This document shows, one piece after another, positions 1 to 13,757 of a DNA stretch of 64,000 nucleotides (its first letter is position 1; every line of letters starts with the position of its first letter). Source of the stretch: Mactromeris polynyma (lineage: Eukaryota > Mollusca > Bivalvia > Venerida > Mactridae); the NCBI GenBank assembly GCA_032209605.1, contig JASFXZ010000005.1:30058905-30122904 (forward strand). Direction: 5' to 3'. The notes under the pieces were generated by a model. The model had not been told where the DNA came from. It worked only from the letters and a program-made list of their open reading frames with translations, and did no database searches. Position numbers and translations under genes: made by a program.

Positions 1-156
1 TGAACTTTGTAAGAGGAATCATATTACTTGTTTAATGCAGTAATATTCTACTATATAAACTATAATCCAGTATGTGTGAGGATGTCAACATTGATGCAGA
101 CTTTCAACTGTTACAATGGCTGTAGTATTCTTGCCTTATGCAAAATATTAATAACG

Positions 157-2050
157 CTTGTCAGTATCAGCGAGATGGCAGTGTCGTTTGTCAGTATCAG
201 CGAGATGGCAGTGTCACTTGTCAGTATCAGCGAGATGGCAGTGTCACTTGTCAGTATCAGCAAGATGGCAGTGTCGTTTGTCAGTATCAGCGAGATGGCA
301 GTGTCGTTTGTCAGTATCAGCGAGATGGCAGTGTCGCTTGTCAGTATCAGCGAGATGGCAGTGTCGTTTGTCAGTATCAGCGAGATGGCAGTGTCACTTG
401 TCAGTATCAGCGAGATGGCAGTGTCACTTGTCAGTATCAGCGAGATGGCAGTGTCACTTGTCAGTATCAGCGAGATGGCAGTGTCGCTTGTCAGTATCAG
501 CGAGATGGCAGTGTCGCTTGTCAGTATCAGCGAGATGGCAGTGTCGCTTGTCAGTATCAGAGAGATGGCAGTGTCGTTTGTCAGTATCAGCAAGATGGCA
601 GTGTCGTTTGTCAGTATCAGCGAGATGGCAGTGTCGCTTGTCAGTATCAGCGAGATGGCAGTGTCGCTTGTCAGTATCAGCGAGACGGCAGTGTCGTTTG
701 TCAGTATCAGCGAGATGGCAGTGTCGTTTGTCAGTATCAGCGAGATGGCAGTGTCGCTTGTCAGTATCAGCGAGACGGCAGTGTCACTTGTCAGTATCAG
801 CGAGATGGCAGTGTCGTTTGTCAGTATCAGCGAGATGGCAGTGTCATTTGTCAGTATCAGCGAGATGGCAGTGTCGTTTGTCAGTATCAGCGAGATGGCA
901 GTGTCATTTGTCAGTATCAGCGAGATGGCAGTGTCATTTGTCAGTATCAGCGAGATGGCAGTGTCACTTGTCAGTATCAGCGAGATGGCAGTGTCGCTTG
1001 TCAGTATCAGCGAGATGGCAGTGTCACTTGTCAGTATCAGCGGGATGGCAGTGTCATTTGTCAGTATCAGCGAGATGGCAGTGTCACTTGTCAGTATCAG
1101 CGGGATGGCAGTGTCATTTGTCAGTATCAGCGGGATGGCAGTGTCATTTGTCAGTATCAGCGGGATGGCAGTGTCACTTGTCAGTATCAGCGGGATGGCA
1201 GTGTCATTTGTCAGTATCAGCGGGATGGCAGTGTCATTTGTCAGTATCAGCGAGATGGCAGTGTCATTTGTCAGTATCAGCGGGATGGCAGTGTCATTTG
1301 TCAGTATCAGCGGGATGGCAGTGTCATTTGTCAGTATCAGCGGGATGGCAGTGTCATTTGTCAGTATCAGCGGGATGGCAGTGTCATTTGTCAGTATCAG
1401 CGAGATGGCAGTGTCATTTGTCAGTATCAGCGGGATGGCAGTGTCATTTGTCAGTATCAGCGGGATGGCAGTGTCACTTGTCAGTATCAGCGGGATGGCA
1501 GTGTCGTTTGTCAGTATCAGCGAGATGGCAGTGTCGTTTGTCAGTATCAGCGGGATGGCAGTGTCATTTGTCAGTATCAGAGAGATGGCAGTGTCACTTG
1601 TCAGTATCAGCGAGATGGCAGTGTCACTTGTCAGTATCAGCGAGATGGCAGTGTCACTTGTCAGTATCAGCGAGATGGCAGTGTCACTTGTCAGTATCAG
1701 CGGGATGGCAGTGTCATTTGTCAGTATCAGAGAGATGGCAGTGTCGTTTGTCAGTATCAGTGAGATGGCAGTGTCGTTTGTCAGTATCAGCGAGATGGCA
1801 GTGTCGTTTGTCAGTATCAGTGAGATGGCAGTGTCGTTTGTCAGTATCAGAGAGATGGCAGTGTCGTTTGTCAGTATCAGTGAGATGGCAGTGTCATTTG
1901 TCAGTATCAGCGGGATGGCAGTGTCGTTTGTCAGTATCAGCGAGATGGCAGTGTCGTTTGTCAGTATCAGCGGGATGGCAGTGTCGTTTGTCAGTATCAG
2001 CGAGATGGCAGTGTCGTTTGTCAGTATCAGCGAGATGGCAGTGTCGTTTG
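157..2050. repeat. 30-bp minisatellite, about 63 copies
   Basis: Tandem array with an exact 30-bp period, unit of the form CTTGTCAGTATCAGCGAGAT plus GGCAGTGTCG. Units differ at a few fixed positions: CGA, CGG or AGA before GATGG, G or A in GTGTCR, and CTT or TTT. Because 30 is a multiple of three and the unit has no stop, three forward frames and at least one reverse frame stay open for 500-680 codons. Those open frames follow from the repeat and are not evidence for a gene. No splice site, start context or flanking coding sequence supports translation. Confidence 0.97.
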
Positions 2051-3157
2051 AAATAACTTGAAAATCCATGTTCCTGCCTTATACAGGCAGACACAAACTG
2101 TTATTTGTATTGGGACTTTTGCTCAATGGGTGCATCCATGACTGATTTTTGAAACGGAAATCTTTTTTTTTCAAATTGATTGAACCAGGAACATACATGT
2201 ACTAAGAACATTTATACAAAAACTGTTTTATGACTAATATATCACCATGAGATACAACAGCCGTAAATGGGTATATGTGTTTATTTCTTCTATGTAACAA
2301 ACTACGTAAATATTCAATATGCAGGAAAATTCATGAAAGGTCCAAACATGTAATCTTTGTATACATAATTATCTCAATAACTTACACAACAAGGGTATGT
2401 ATATATAGAAACACATTCATGAGTAACAAACCACACACTAGTCACTACTTCCGATTGTGTTAGAATGTACCTCCATTATTACCAGCGTTTGAACTGAAAT
2501 GAAAATGAACACATAATTATACAGTATATTATGTATCTATGTGTATTCCTATATATGTTCATTTATGTTGATCGGGTAAATTACAAAAGGCAGGGTTTCA
2601 CTTTGTAATCAAGAAAAAATACTCGCAATATCTAATTAGGCCTTGTTTGAAACAATGAGCATATGTTAACATGTTATGTTTATTCATGGAAGTACCCACA
2701 TGTACATGTACTAGCTTATCATATATCATATATTAAGTTAGTTCTGTTTCAACATTGTGCAATCATATTCTATTGATTAATCTGTCATTGTCAGTAAAAT
2801 TGAAATATTTGTATAAGGCACAGCATTGACTATCGCAGCAAAGGTTACATAGATCCACGTGAGATTGCCGTAAGTTCTCTCCCTCTTCTATAGTATAATG
2901 GGAGAGAACTCGTGACAATCTCCTGTGCATAGACATAATTAGTTTCTTAACTTGAGAAGTGCCGGATGAAGAAATATTATTATCAGTGAATCACTCTTCT
3001 TTTTAGTTAACGGCAAATAAAGGACCTTTTACATATCCTTACATATAAGTCCCGGAAAGCAGTTTGTGACATCGAGACAAATATACAATATCTGTTAATA
3101 TACACTCTCTATTAAATATGATGTCAGTGTATCAGAATAAATAGCAACACAAATTCT
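2051..3157. other. Gene-less stretch beside the glycine-rich gene
   Basis: AT-rich sequence without a recognisable exon. It would hold the 3' untranslated region of the minus-strand glycine-rich gene. A minus-strand AATAAA (TTTATT on the plus strand) occurs near 2676. A short inverted-repeat element lies at about 2853-2931. Confidence 0.5.
2853..2931. mobile_element. Short palindromic MITE-like element
   Basis: The ends are imperfect inverted repeats: GTGAGATTGCCGTAAGTTCT on the left and GAACTCGTGACAATCTCCTG on the right, around a short centre. The right end, read in reverse complement, matches the left end of the element at 7800 (CACAGGAGATTGTCAC then GAGTTCT). Two copies of one small non-autonomous family therefore lie in this window in opposite orientation. 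It has no coding capacity. Confidence 0.55.
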
Positions 3158-6100
3158 TCACTCTACCATAAAACTATGTAAAAAGTAACCAATATATACT
3201 CTGTAAGTTTTATATTTGCCACTGACTCTCTTACCAGAGTATCTAGGTCAATGCAAGAAGAACAATAGTTACCTTGTAAAACTATCTGCTTGTCCACCGG
3301 CTAAGGCTATATTTGAAAGCGTTCTAATAATAGCAGGTAAGTTATTTCGATCTCTTAAATCCTCCATCTGTAAAACCACCAGGTCTGGGTCACCAGCACC
3401 TCTACTTCCGCTTCCGGTCGAACCGGAAGTAGAGCTTCCCATACCACCTAAACAATGTAAACAGTTTACACGTGAGATTATAAATAAATAATTGGAAATC
3501 AATTTCATTTAATTAATTTTGAACAAGAAACAACGTGAAACTTGTATCTTAAAGTAAATGAGTTCTGTCATTTACTGGTATAAGTACATAGAAACATTTC
3601 ATGTCAGACCTGTCAACTGTCTTGTATTAACAGTTGGAATCCGTCGTCACGTGGGTACAAGTCATGTACATTTCGGTCATTCTGAATAGTACGGTACCCA
3701 TATAATCTTAATCAACTACATAATTATATTATTTTTTCAACAATTCTAACAAAACATCTTTGTCAAACTTCAACATACCGATGTTCCATTCCGATTTGTG
3801 TACACCATGCAATTTAATGAATCGGTTGAAAGATATGATATGTGTCTCGAAAAGTGTCTAGCGTCACCCGCATACTTCACAGATCTTCACAGTAAGTTGT
3901 CAAGTATCAAAGAGAAATGTGTAACTATATTTACCTGTTGATGTCTGTGTCGCACCGCCATTGAATCCTTGCATTCCGCCTTGTCCTATAAGAAACATGT
4001 CTAAAATTTAGCTAGTTTTTAATTTTAATTTTCTTTATGCTGTTTATTTGAAAAAAACAAGCTGAAATATTATAAGAGGCACTATTGCACGGATGTATAG
4101 TTCAATTGTAGTGATATAGGTCACTTCCATCAGCAATGCAGTTTGGCTAGCTCTTTAGCACTTGAACGTGGTTGACTGTCCGCTTTAGGTGCGAGAGGAC
4201 CCAGGTTCATGGTTTTTCCTCAGGGAATTACCATACAATTTCTTTGACTAAATTTACTATGTGCAGGAAATTAATCAAAAAAGGGAAATAAAGGAATGTA
4301 AACTCATAGATTGATATGATATGTTTTACAAAAGTATGATTTTCACTACTTTGTCATATTTTAGATACTATGGATGCATAAAATAACTTTATTCCAACAC
4401 GCTTCGTATTTCATATGGATCAAATAGTGGTTATTTTATAATATTGTATTAGTTGCATTATTGTTATTATTTCTACAATATTAATGCTATACATGAAAAA
4501 CTATATTGAGAATAATTCTAAAAAAAATATTACATATACACTGCCCTTTATAAATCCCTTTACATAAATGAATACACACTAGTTAGGATTTATAATAATT
4601 TGATAATTATTCATACTGCAATATGTATGTAAACTACTAACAAACAATGCAATAATAATAAGCGATTTATATATGTATATACATGTGTATATATATTAGA
4701 ATCAATGTGTTAGTAGAATAGCCGTGTTAACGTGTTGACTGTTAGTGCTAACTACAAAGTAAAATGAAAAGCAAGAGTTAATTTGTTACATAAAAAACAC
4801 ATTATTGCTGTTAATGTCACTACTGTAACTACGGCTTCCAACGATGATAATGATGACGATGATGATGAAGATAGTCATAAACGATAAATGTTTGATCCCA
4901 TTGTTTCAATGTCAGTCCATTATTCCACTTATTTCAGATACAAATACTTCTTCGTTGTACACAATTATATGAGTAATAATTACTAATTTATGAATACGTA
5001 TGTAATATTTCACACTCGCCAACTGTTTGCGTTTATCATTATATGAAAACTTGTTTCATTTATTCAGTAACATTTAACTCCTCATGTAACTTAATTGTTA
5101 TAAGAAAAATCAACGGCTATATTTATTGTTAAACACATTATTTACACTATTAGTGCCAAGCACTGCTGTTAACTGTGCTAAATAAGAAATCAAAACTTCT
5201 TAAACCTATGCAAAATCAGAAGCATTATATACATCTTATCGAAAATATAAACAATATACATCCGTAACCATTTATGTTAACTAGTTGTCTTCGCTTTTAC
5301 TCCACATGTATTAGTAATTAAGCTATTATTTTTCCTATCACTTATTGCGCATGCATATTGAAAGCCAGTCTTGTGCCAGAACCATACCGTTTACGTTTCC
5401 AAATCCGGTCCTTTGACCGCCAGTCACCGTGCCCCTTGTAGACCCAAAGGTCCCAAGGTCAAGATTAATTCCAAGATCACCAAGGGACATACCGCTTGGT
5501 AAAGTCTGTGAGAATCCATTTCTTGTCACGACAGGTTGTCCTCCATTTGCGGGAATTCGTACTGTTTATGTACATGTGCAATATCAGAGTATAATCATGT
5601 GAAATCATAAGAAATCTCGTGGTGTCTCGGTTAGACAAAACAATATATGCACTGATACTAAATGCCGATTTTCAGGAAATTTAAATGGTTCGCAACGTAA
5701 AAACGTGTGCGAATCTCGCGAATTCAACACAATCGCGATCACACATCCCAGCGTAAACTTTCTCTCCCATAGCAGTATATTTCTGTATACTTGGCTATCA
5801 AACAGAACATTATTTATTTCGATGATAAGCATATTTTTCCGCCTGCGAAATGTCTGCAATCTTAGATTCGCGAACATATACAGTTCATACTTTACCGATC
5901 CATCGACATTTAGTTTCGATGCAAACAATTGTTCTGTCGGACGATACAATAATAATGTTCAATCATACATATTCAAAAATGTGAAATAGTCCATTAAACT
6001 ATCACTCAAACTTGATTGTATTGAAAACTAGAAACGCATTAGAACCACCGGTACTAGTTTGTAGAACGGGAAGCAGTTGCCACCTACATTTATAACTATA

Positions 6101-8858
6101 CATTGTATCAACTTGTTTCAAAGTTAAGGTAAAAAGCAAAAAATATAATCGAAAACTATGTTATACAGTTATAGCTACATAGGACCCAGTTTTCTGCCTT
6201 AATTTAATGGAATCGCTTGGTAAACATAATATGAAATCTCACAGACTAGCCAATGCTTATCCAGTACTTACTTCTCAATGCATTATCTAATGCTCCTGGA
6301 CCACCACCACCCTGGGGTGCACCACCAAAGCCGGCACCGCCTGTTGCATCAAATCCTGGTACCTGGGGTCCGAACCCTCCCGCTCCGGAGCCACCGAAAG
6401 CACCGTCTCCAAATCCAGCCCCGCCCTGTCCGAATCCTGGCCCACCCTGTCCGAATCCTGGCCCACGTCCGAAACCTTGTGGTTGACCTTGTGAAAAACC
6501 ATGATGTTAATTAGTTATTCGTGTTTAAGTTTGACAGCTCTTGAACAAATGGTATGGTGTCCTGTGTACATAAGGAATAATTAATTAGCACTTTCTTTAG
6601 TGTTCAGAGATTTGAAACAGCGTACTATATGGAATAATGAGAAAGTGCTGCCATACAACGATACATGAAGTGGACAATATTTAGTTAAATGATAGATTCA
6701 TACCTTGTGTCGCCCCACCAGCCCCTCCTGCACCTCCAGCACCTCCAGCCCCTCCAAACATACCGCCTTGGAAACCGCCTCCCTGCTGAAATATATATAT
6801 ATAGGTATCGTTGTTTATTGTTGAAGTTGATGTCATTAAAAGATACATGTTATTCTTATGACAATCTACGCGGTGACCAAGGCTGAACGTATCACGCTAT
6901 ACACATGTATAAGAAATACAAGTTGAATGTCCTATATTTAAAAACGATGTTAATTTAGCAGTAATAGCAGCATCAACAGTGCATGTGTATTACTGCTACC
7001 TAGCACTGCCAGTGATACAATAATTTATACTGCTAATTAAAGAAGAATACTGAACCTAAATTCGTATTGCGGTATATTGCAATTTTTGTGATATTATTGT
7101 GGTTATGCCACGATATATTACTTCTTGTGAGTTTTCGTTATATAATGCCAACATTAGACAATATGTGACTTCCTAGTTTCATACTATGGCACTTGTAAAC
7201 AGCTGCCTATTTAATTATCTTTTTGGCTTGTGTACTTAGAAATTCTATGATGGATTGATAATTGTATGTAACAATGCTAAATTAGATTATCATTGATTGT
7301 TAACCTGCGGTAATATAGCTCTTATTTAAACAAAACGTTCCGGACAGTTGCTACTTGATTATGTTATACGATAATATTGGTATCTAAGTTACCGCTCTAT
7401 ATTATCGCCGGAACAAACAAACGGTATATACCGGTATGACGATACTACCGCGCATCTCTACTGCTAAGCAGCAGTGTGTAACTGTCCAGCAATGATACTA
7501 CTCGTCGTGACAACATAAATCATATGTTAAGTGGTATACATTTCTACTATCACACATAAAGAAATATCGAAAGAACATTGTAAGCAGTATTATAGAAAGT
7601 AAATTTATGGTTGCATTCTGAATATTCATCATTCTCAAAAACTACAAATAACGGTAGAAAACACGACTATTTATTACATTTACAAGCGAAGCAGATACGA
7701 GTCCCGCTAAGTATAACACCGACATGATGAAATACTATAGATGTAGAACCATTAATGTCGTATTACTGCCAGTACAATAAGCAAACAGATAAGTAATAAC
7801 ACAGGAGATTGTCACGAGTTCTTTCCTTTTTTCCCTTCTTGAGTTATCTCCCTTTATCCCTTGTATCGTATATGTGTATGTGTGTACTGCATGTGAGACA
7901 ACATGTGACAATCTCCTGTGAGTAATACTGCTACTGCGAATTTCACATCAATCTATTTGTAAACAAGGTTGAACGTTTCTGGAAGCAAATACATATACAC
8001 AAGATATTTGATCGATGCCGTTTGTTGGCTTGTTGTGTTATGTAGCACTAAACATGAGATGCATAATTAGTTTTCTACAAACTATCAAAACTTAATCAAG
8101 ATGACTAATTATCGTTTGAAAGAAAGAAATTACCCCGGTAAATCGACCACCGGTTCTGGCTTGTCTTACTGCGGAGGCTACATCAGTCGGTACAACCTGC
8201 ATCCCAGTTACCGGATCTGCAAACTGAAATCCTGCAGCCCCAGTGGCACCACCACCACCACCACCACCACCTTGTGCTCCTCTTGGTGCGTCAGTCCTGC
8301 CAAACACTCCTCCTATCGCTCCACCACCTGCAGGCGGTCCCCCGTCGAAACCACCTGGACCCTCAAAACCAGGTGGTCCACCGGGACCGCCACCAAATGT
8401 TGGCATGTCACCACCTCTGAAAGGTCCTCCGCCAGTTCCTGGACCGAATGCCGCACCGAAGTCAGGTCCTCCGCCAAAGCCGCCGCCGCCGCCTCCGAAA
8501 CCACCACCACCACCGCCACCGCCACCTCCGAACCCACCTCCACCTCCTCCAAAACCACCGCCACCTCCTCCAAATCCACCACCACCTCCTCCAAATCCAG
8601 GACCACCTCCTCCAAATCCACCAGGACCTCCTCCAAAACCACCACCTCCTCCAAATCCACCAGGACCTCCTCCGAAACCACCGCCACCTCCAAATCCACC
8701 TCCTCCTATAAGTGTTGGTGGACCACCAATGCCACCACCGAATCCACCACCTCCTATTATTGTCGGCGGTCCACCAAAAGTACCACCAAACATAGGCGGA
8801 GGTCCACCGCCACCAAAGAATATCGACCCTGGTCCGAAAGGTCCACCTCCGAACTGAC
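3158..8858 (-). CDS. Glycine-rich low-complexity protein, multi-exon, 5' end missing
   Basis: Exons on the minus strand: 8858-8134, 6785-6704, 6487-6272, 5561-5388, 3985-3935, 3447-3273, and a possible terminal exon 3173-3158 ending in TGA. All have AG acceptors and GT donors (GTAAGT after 6272) and their phases join: in at phase 1, 0 after 8134, 1 after 6704, 6272, 5388 and 3935, 2 after 3273. The large first exon (241 codons) is Gly/Phe/Pro repeats such as GGFGGGPGG, then a less simple stretch containing FADPVTGMQVVPTDVASAV. Later exons carry GGAGGAGGAG and GPGFGQGG repeats. The 3447-3273 exon is non-repetitive and charged (LVVLQMEDLRDRNNLPAIIRT). No signal peptide is visible because the start is not placed. 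The composition would suit an extracellular or shell-matrix structural protein, but an intracellular low-complexity protein is equally possible. I do not recognise the family. Confidence 0.75.
4142..4213 (+). repeat. tRNA-like (SINE head remnant)
   Basis: TGGCTAGCTCTTTAGCA resembles a pol III A box and CCAGGTTCATGG a B box, at tRNA-like spacing. No clean cloverleaf forms. It lies in an intron of the glycine-rich gene and is probably a degenerate tRNA-derived SINE. Confidence 0.35.
4842..4872. repeat. GAT-rich microsatellite
   Basis: Imperfect run of GAT, GAC and AAT triplets, intronic. No function is indicated. Confidence 0.7.
7792..7927. mobile_element. MITE with 16-bp perfect inverted ends and 7-bp target duplication
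   Basis: Inverted ends CACAGGAGATTGTCAC (7800-7815) and GTGACAATCTCCTGTG (7905-7920) are perfect complements and bracket about 120 bp. The sequence AGTAATA occurs at 7792-7798 and again at 7921-7927, consistent with a target-site duplication. There is no coding capacity. It lies in the intron between the first two supported exons of the glycine-rich gene. The superfamily is not determined; an element relative is at 2853-2931. Confidence 0.75.
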
Positions 8859-11800
8859 CTATAAATCAAATATACAATGTTTTACTAAAACTTTACCTAA
8901 GTATGTTCAAACTATTACAAATGATAATAGTTTATTAAAACTCATGATTCCTTTTTTTGATTGGTAACACATTTTATAGCTTTATAAACAAGTGTTGTTA
9001 ATTATCCAATCGTGGAAAAAAAATTATCAAAGAGATTTATTATCATTATGGGTGATTGACCTTGAAGCTATATCTCTACATGTTCCAATCGTTTTGTACT
9101 ATCTTGAAGTAATAATGATATATATATTTGTAATACAAAAAAACAAGCAAATGGCACACAAATTAATGTTAAAGAAATTGACACGTATCAAAAAGACATA
9201 CATTGTATGTTCATGCTTGAAAATCTACAAATCGTTTCTTTATATAATGAACTACGTGATTCGTTCACTGGACTTACCAAACACAAAGGTTTCCATACAC
9301 ACAATCAACACAGTTAGTACTGTTCTCTTCATTGTATAGATCTAAAAATATATACACAACATGGTGTTATATTGATATGACGAGTATAAACTAGGCAGAC
9401 GCGGGTACAGGAGTTGCGGTGGTGGAGGTTGTTAATTATAGTTGTAGTTGTAAAGGGCGGTCGCCACTTGTTCAGGGGGTCTCGGGGCGTGCCAACGACG
9501 CTTTCTCGCTGATTCTCAAGAAACGTTGCTCGATGTGTCGCCGTGCTTGAAAGATATATTGATATGTGGAAAGGGTAGGAACATGTTATTTCCGCTTCAA
9601 GTACATAATGCTAAACAAGGTTGCCAGATGTTAGGGAGGAGATACACACCGACTACGTTAGGTTCACCAAACGGATCGCCTCGGCTATCTTTTAAATAGA
9701 CATCAGAAATAACGTGGGAGGAAAGTAGTTCCGACACGGCCACCGAAATAAATGTGTGTAGTCTCTTTGGAAAGTATGACAGCGGTAATTTAAATATTAA
9801 GAATACGTGACAGGCAAAACATCTAAGACAGACAATGTTGAATCCCTGGTCAGACGTCTTATAGTTAACAGAGTCGTTAGAAACAATACTGAATAAGTAG
9901 CCTTACCAACACTCAGCGGTTCTACTGAATTTCACATTACAACAAAAAGCTACAACTTAATATAGGACTACTCGAGGAACATTTCTGTAGATGTTGGTCC
10001 TATTTGGTAAGTAGGAGTATTATGATGGATAATGAATTTTGAGTTGTTCTCGTATTTTGTTCATTGTGTCATATTCACACGATACATGACCTATATATTG
10101 AGCGTGATAGTGTTAAGTCATTGTAAGTGTATGTATTACAGGAAAGGCATTGCGCACTCGGGGGGTTGGTAACTTCTTTATGGATCATAAAATACATTTA
10201 CATGTTTATGTTATGTCGTAAACAGAAAACAATGACATATTTTATCAGCAAACTGTGTGACATGCTGTAAACTAGTACAGGAAACGTTTGTGTCAGTGAT
10301 GTATATACAACCACCGCGGTTACATCGTGTTATATATTCAATTTCCTACATATAATGTTTTGATAAATTTGTCACTAAAGAACGCTAGAGGTTACATGTG
10401 TGAACTTATTTTTATCTCGTTCCCATGACATAGTTATATCGTGGCCACTAGAGTAGGCCGAAACACAAACTGAATATAGTGTTTAAATTGCCATAGCAAC
10501 AATCCACGGAAATACTTACAACTTATTGATTTATCCGTCTTCACGTAAATAAAAAACAAAACGTGCTATATGTCACGACAACTTGCAAGTTATGAGCGAA
10601 TTAAGACAAGAACTACAGGAAAATATGGAAGACGGAACTAGTTGGTCGGTCATTTATTGCTAACTTTTCATGTACTTTTCATGTACTATTTGATTGCTTT
10701 ACGGTAAATTTATTGCCCGGACTGTCGTAAAAATACGTACGTTTTCGACTTTAACTGGTCATTTCATCATTTACGATATATGTATAGGTGTGGTATGTGG
10801 CGACCGAACTAGACTTAACAACGACGTCGTACAAACGAATGCCTCTATTTGTAGTTTGGCGCATAGATAGACAGTTTTAATTCTGCCTATAATGTATTAT
10901 TTCATGGCAACCCAATAAAATATGCAAACAATTATGAAATTAGCATGTCATATAAATTATATAATGATTATACGCAATTGCATATACAAAACGGCATTTT
11001 AACACGCACGTTGTTTAAGTTTAAGTTTTAAATAGTGCAGTATTATTTAAATATGTTTTAACGATAAGTTATCGTGGGACAAATGATTAATCACGTGACA
11101 AGTGACAAGTCGCCCTGCAGCAATATCTACTAGTATCACCGTTATTGTATGAACAGTTTAATATATAAAGACTTGTAAATATTAACCTCTAATAAAAGTT
11201 TTGTTTCTTTCTAAGAACAGATTCTTCGTTATTTGGTTAAGTTGATATAAGTTGCTAATTAAAAGCATATTGAATAACGACCTTTAATTCTTTAACGATA
11301 CAACATGAAGCGTCATTGTCGTACGTCGCGATCAAAGGGACATAACTCAACACGTGTCACGTGAACGCTGGCTATTTCAATCAAATTCAGACCGCTAATT
11401 CATTCTCTCATTGCTAATATTATACAGAGCGACCCTTTCTCAAGCAACAATCCATTATAACATTATTATCAGTTTTCCCATTCTAAAAGTACAACCAATT
11501 TAAACTATCGAGAGCAACAACCTCTCAACAACAGCCGACACGTGCATCCAAGCAGTGCTGCACTAGTTAGTGATAAACTCAACATGATGTGAGATACACA
11601 CCTTGTAACAAGATATGACTTAAATATTAGTAAAACTGTCAGTGATGGTATTTACATATTTACCGATCATTTCTAAGATTATTCTCAGAAATGAATAGAT
11701 TCATACGTATTTTGTACCCCTATACGCAGACAAAATTTAATGCATTCTAAGTCATTCTGAAAGACTATGATATTTCTTACGTATAATGTTGAATGATGTT

Positions 11801-13757
11801 TGTCATTCTGTGTATGAGTAAATGAACCATATCTTATACCGATACATAGTATGCAATGGGGAGAATTGCAATACGCTTGTACTTCCAATTCTATCCACTT
11901 GTCTATTACATGCACTTGGTTATCTTGTCATGTACTGTATATTACATGCCAATTTAGACAAATACATAGGTTTAAACTAAATGAGCTAACATAGAGCGCT
12001 ATTGCAATCTTTTTACGGGAACGCCACTTTCTGGGTATATCGGTTAGAGATTATTAGACCAGCAGTTCAAATCAGTCAATTTTCTCTGACCAATTACTAC
12101 CATTACAAACAAATGCGTCCACATTTTACAGCAAGTTACCATTTTTTATGAGGTATTAATTGTTAATATTGGTAAGTTCATACATTTTGTACTGAGAGGC
12201 GGAACAACAACAAGTACGTACATAATATACCGTTCAAATGAGTAACCCCGCCTTTGTATTTGTATTTTCATTAGATTATAACCAAGAAGTCTGAAAAGTC
12301 ATTTGTTTTAATCATTTTTTTCGATAATTAAAATTCATTTCAATCATAAAAAGTATAGCTTACTGTTATCAAAATCAACAGAAGATGTATCAAGTAAGGT
12401 TGTCAATTTTAACTAGCGGATTAGCACTTTTGATCAGTATATTCTGCTTCTAAATGATATCTCGTGTCGGAAGAAAACAAATGATCCGTATAGGCAGACT
12501 GAGCTGAACTATCGTTTCAGAATGGATTTTTATTCAATATTTACGAATCCCTATGGATTTTTTTTATCAATATTGAATATACTTAAGTTTTTGAAATGCT
12601 CAATATTTTAGTTAATCTAAAGCTCAATTTTAAGCAGTTTTCGTTTGCGCCAAATTTGTTTCATATATATTTATTTTACGTACAAATATTTAATACTTAC
12701 ATTAAGTTATTCGTATTATCCTGAGTTAATTTCTAAGTCGACATTATCACAGTGTAACAGTGTATATTTTTTTTTTTAAATAACAATGTTTGATATAATC
12801 ACTCGCTTTTCAATGTTAGTTGATAATGAGGCAAATGATTGTCCAGAAATGACAGAACGCTGCATATAACTGACAGGAACTTATTTCATTGTCAACCATG
12901 ACATCTCATTGATAGATTGTCCCTTCTGATCGGTTTATTAGCGGACAATTAGTAATATACTTGTCAATGTGGGTTATTTTGTCGCGTTTGGTTAAATAAA
13001 GTTGGTGGGCTAGGACTAATATACTTACGAATCATACCGGACCAGTCAGCCACTCGTATTCATGGACGGCTACCGTTTGACGGAAATACTGCTTTGAAGA
13101 GAGTTATTGTTAATATATAAATAATAAATACTTAATGAAAACATGGTTTATGTCGCCTGTATAACAATTAAACTCTAAGGTACACGCACTGTTACCTTTT
13201 TATCGTATTATCTACTTGCAAAGACAATCACAAACTAACATTATTGTCTCAGTGAACGTTTGATGTAGAATGACTTAGGGACATGTAATATTTTTAGGAT
13301 CCGTCACCTTTGAGAATACTCCAAATCACAACAATACGAAATAACGAATCTCTTTTTTTGCATTGAGCTCTTGTTAAGAACATCTATAATTCATACCCCG
13401 TACTTTTGGGAGAAGTAATTCGCAATAATGATCTTTAATTAGCTATCTAAACTTAAAACAAAATACTATATAGAACGCCCCTTGTACAGAAAACGTGAAC
13501 ATATATTAGGCCCAATCAGTACTCAAAATAAATATCCGATCTATATTATACAATGTTAGAGTGAATATAGATGTATACTTTTTACTATAAGGTCAAAAAG
13601 CGATAACCAAGTTGTGACAACACAAAATGCGGCCATCTTTTTCATTCACAAAATGTTAACTAAAATAATGGAAGTTGAAACTTGTAAAAAGTGAACTATA
13701 TATTAAATACAAGTTTTCTCCCAAGTACATTGTTAATGGAAGGTTAGTGTTACTTAC
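8859..13757. other. Long non-coding stretch 5' of the glycine-rich exons
   Basis: No exon with convincing coding character was seen on either strand. About 9395-9560 is richer in G, C and CpG than its surroundings and could be a promoter or untranslated exon of the glycine-rich gene, but no clear donor site supports that. Around 11090-11360 there are several CACGTG E-box palindromes, two of them nearly adjacent at about 11351-11361. Confidence 0.4.

Noticed and set aside
28..2061. Open frames of 541-677 codons over the 30-bp array
   Set aside because: All frames are open because the unit has no stop and a length divisible by three; both strands are open at once and no splice or start context supports coding.
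5605..5989. Overlapping 114- and 94-codon frames on opposite strands
   Set aside because: No splice context or family pattern; the TCGCGAA-type motifs look like a dispersed intronic repeat.
8101..8967. Proline-, Ser/Thr- and His-rich plus-strand frames
   Set aside because: Antisense shadows of the glycine-rich exon, whose minus-strand reading has matching splice sites and phase.
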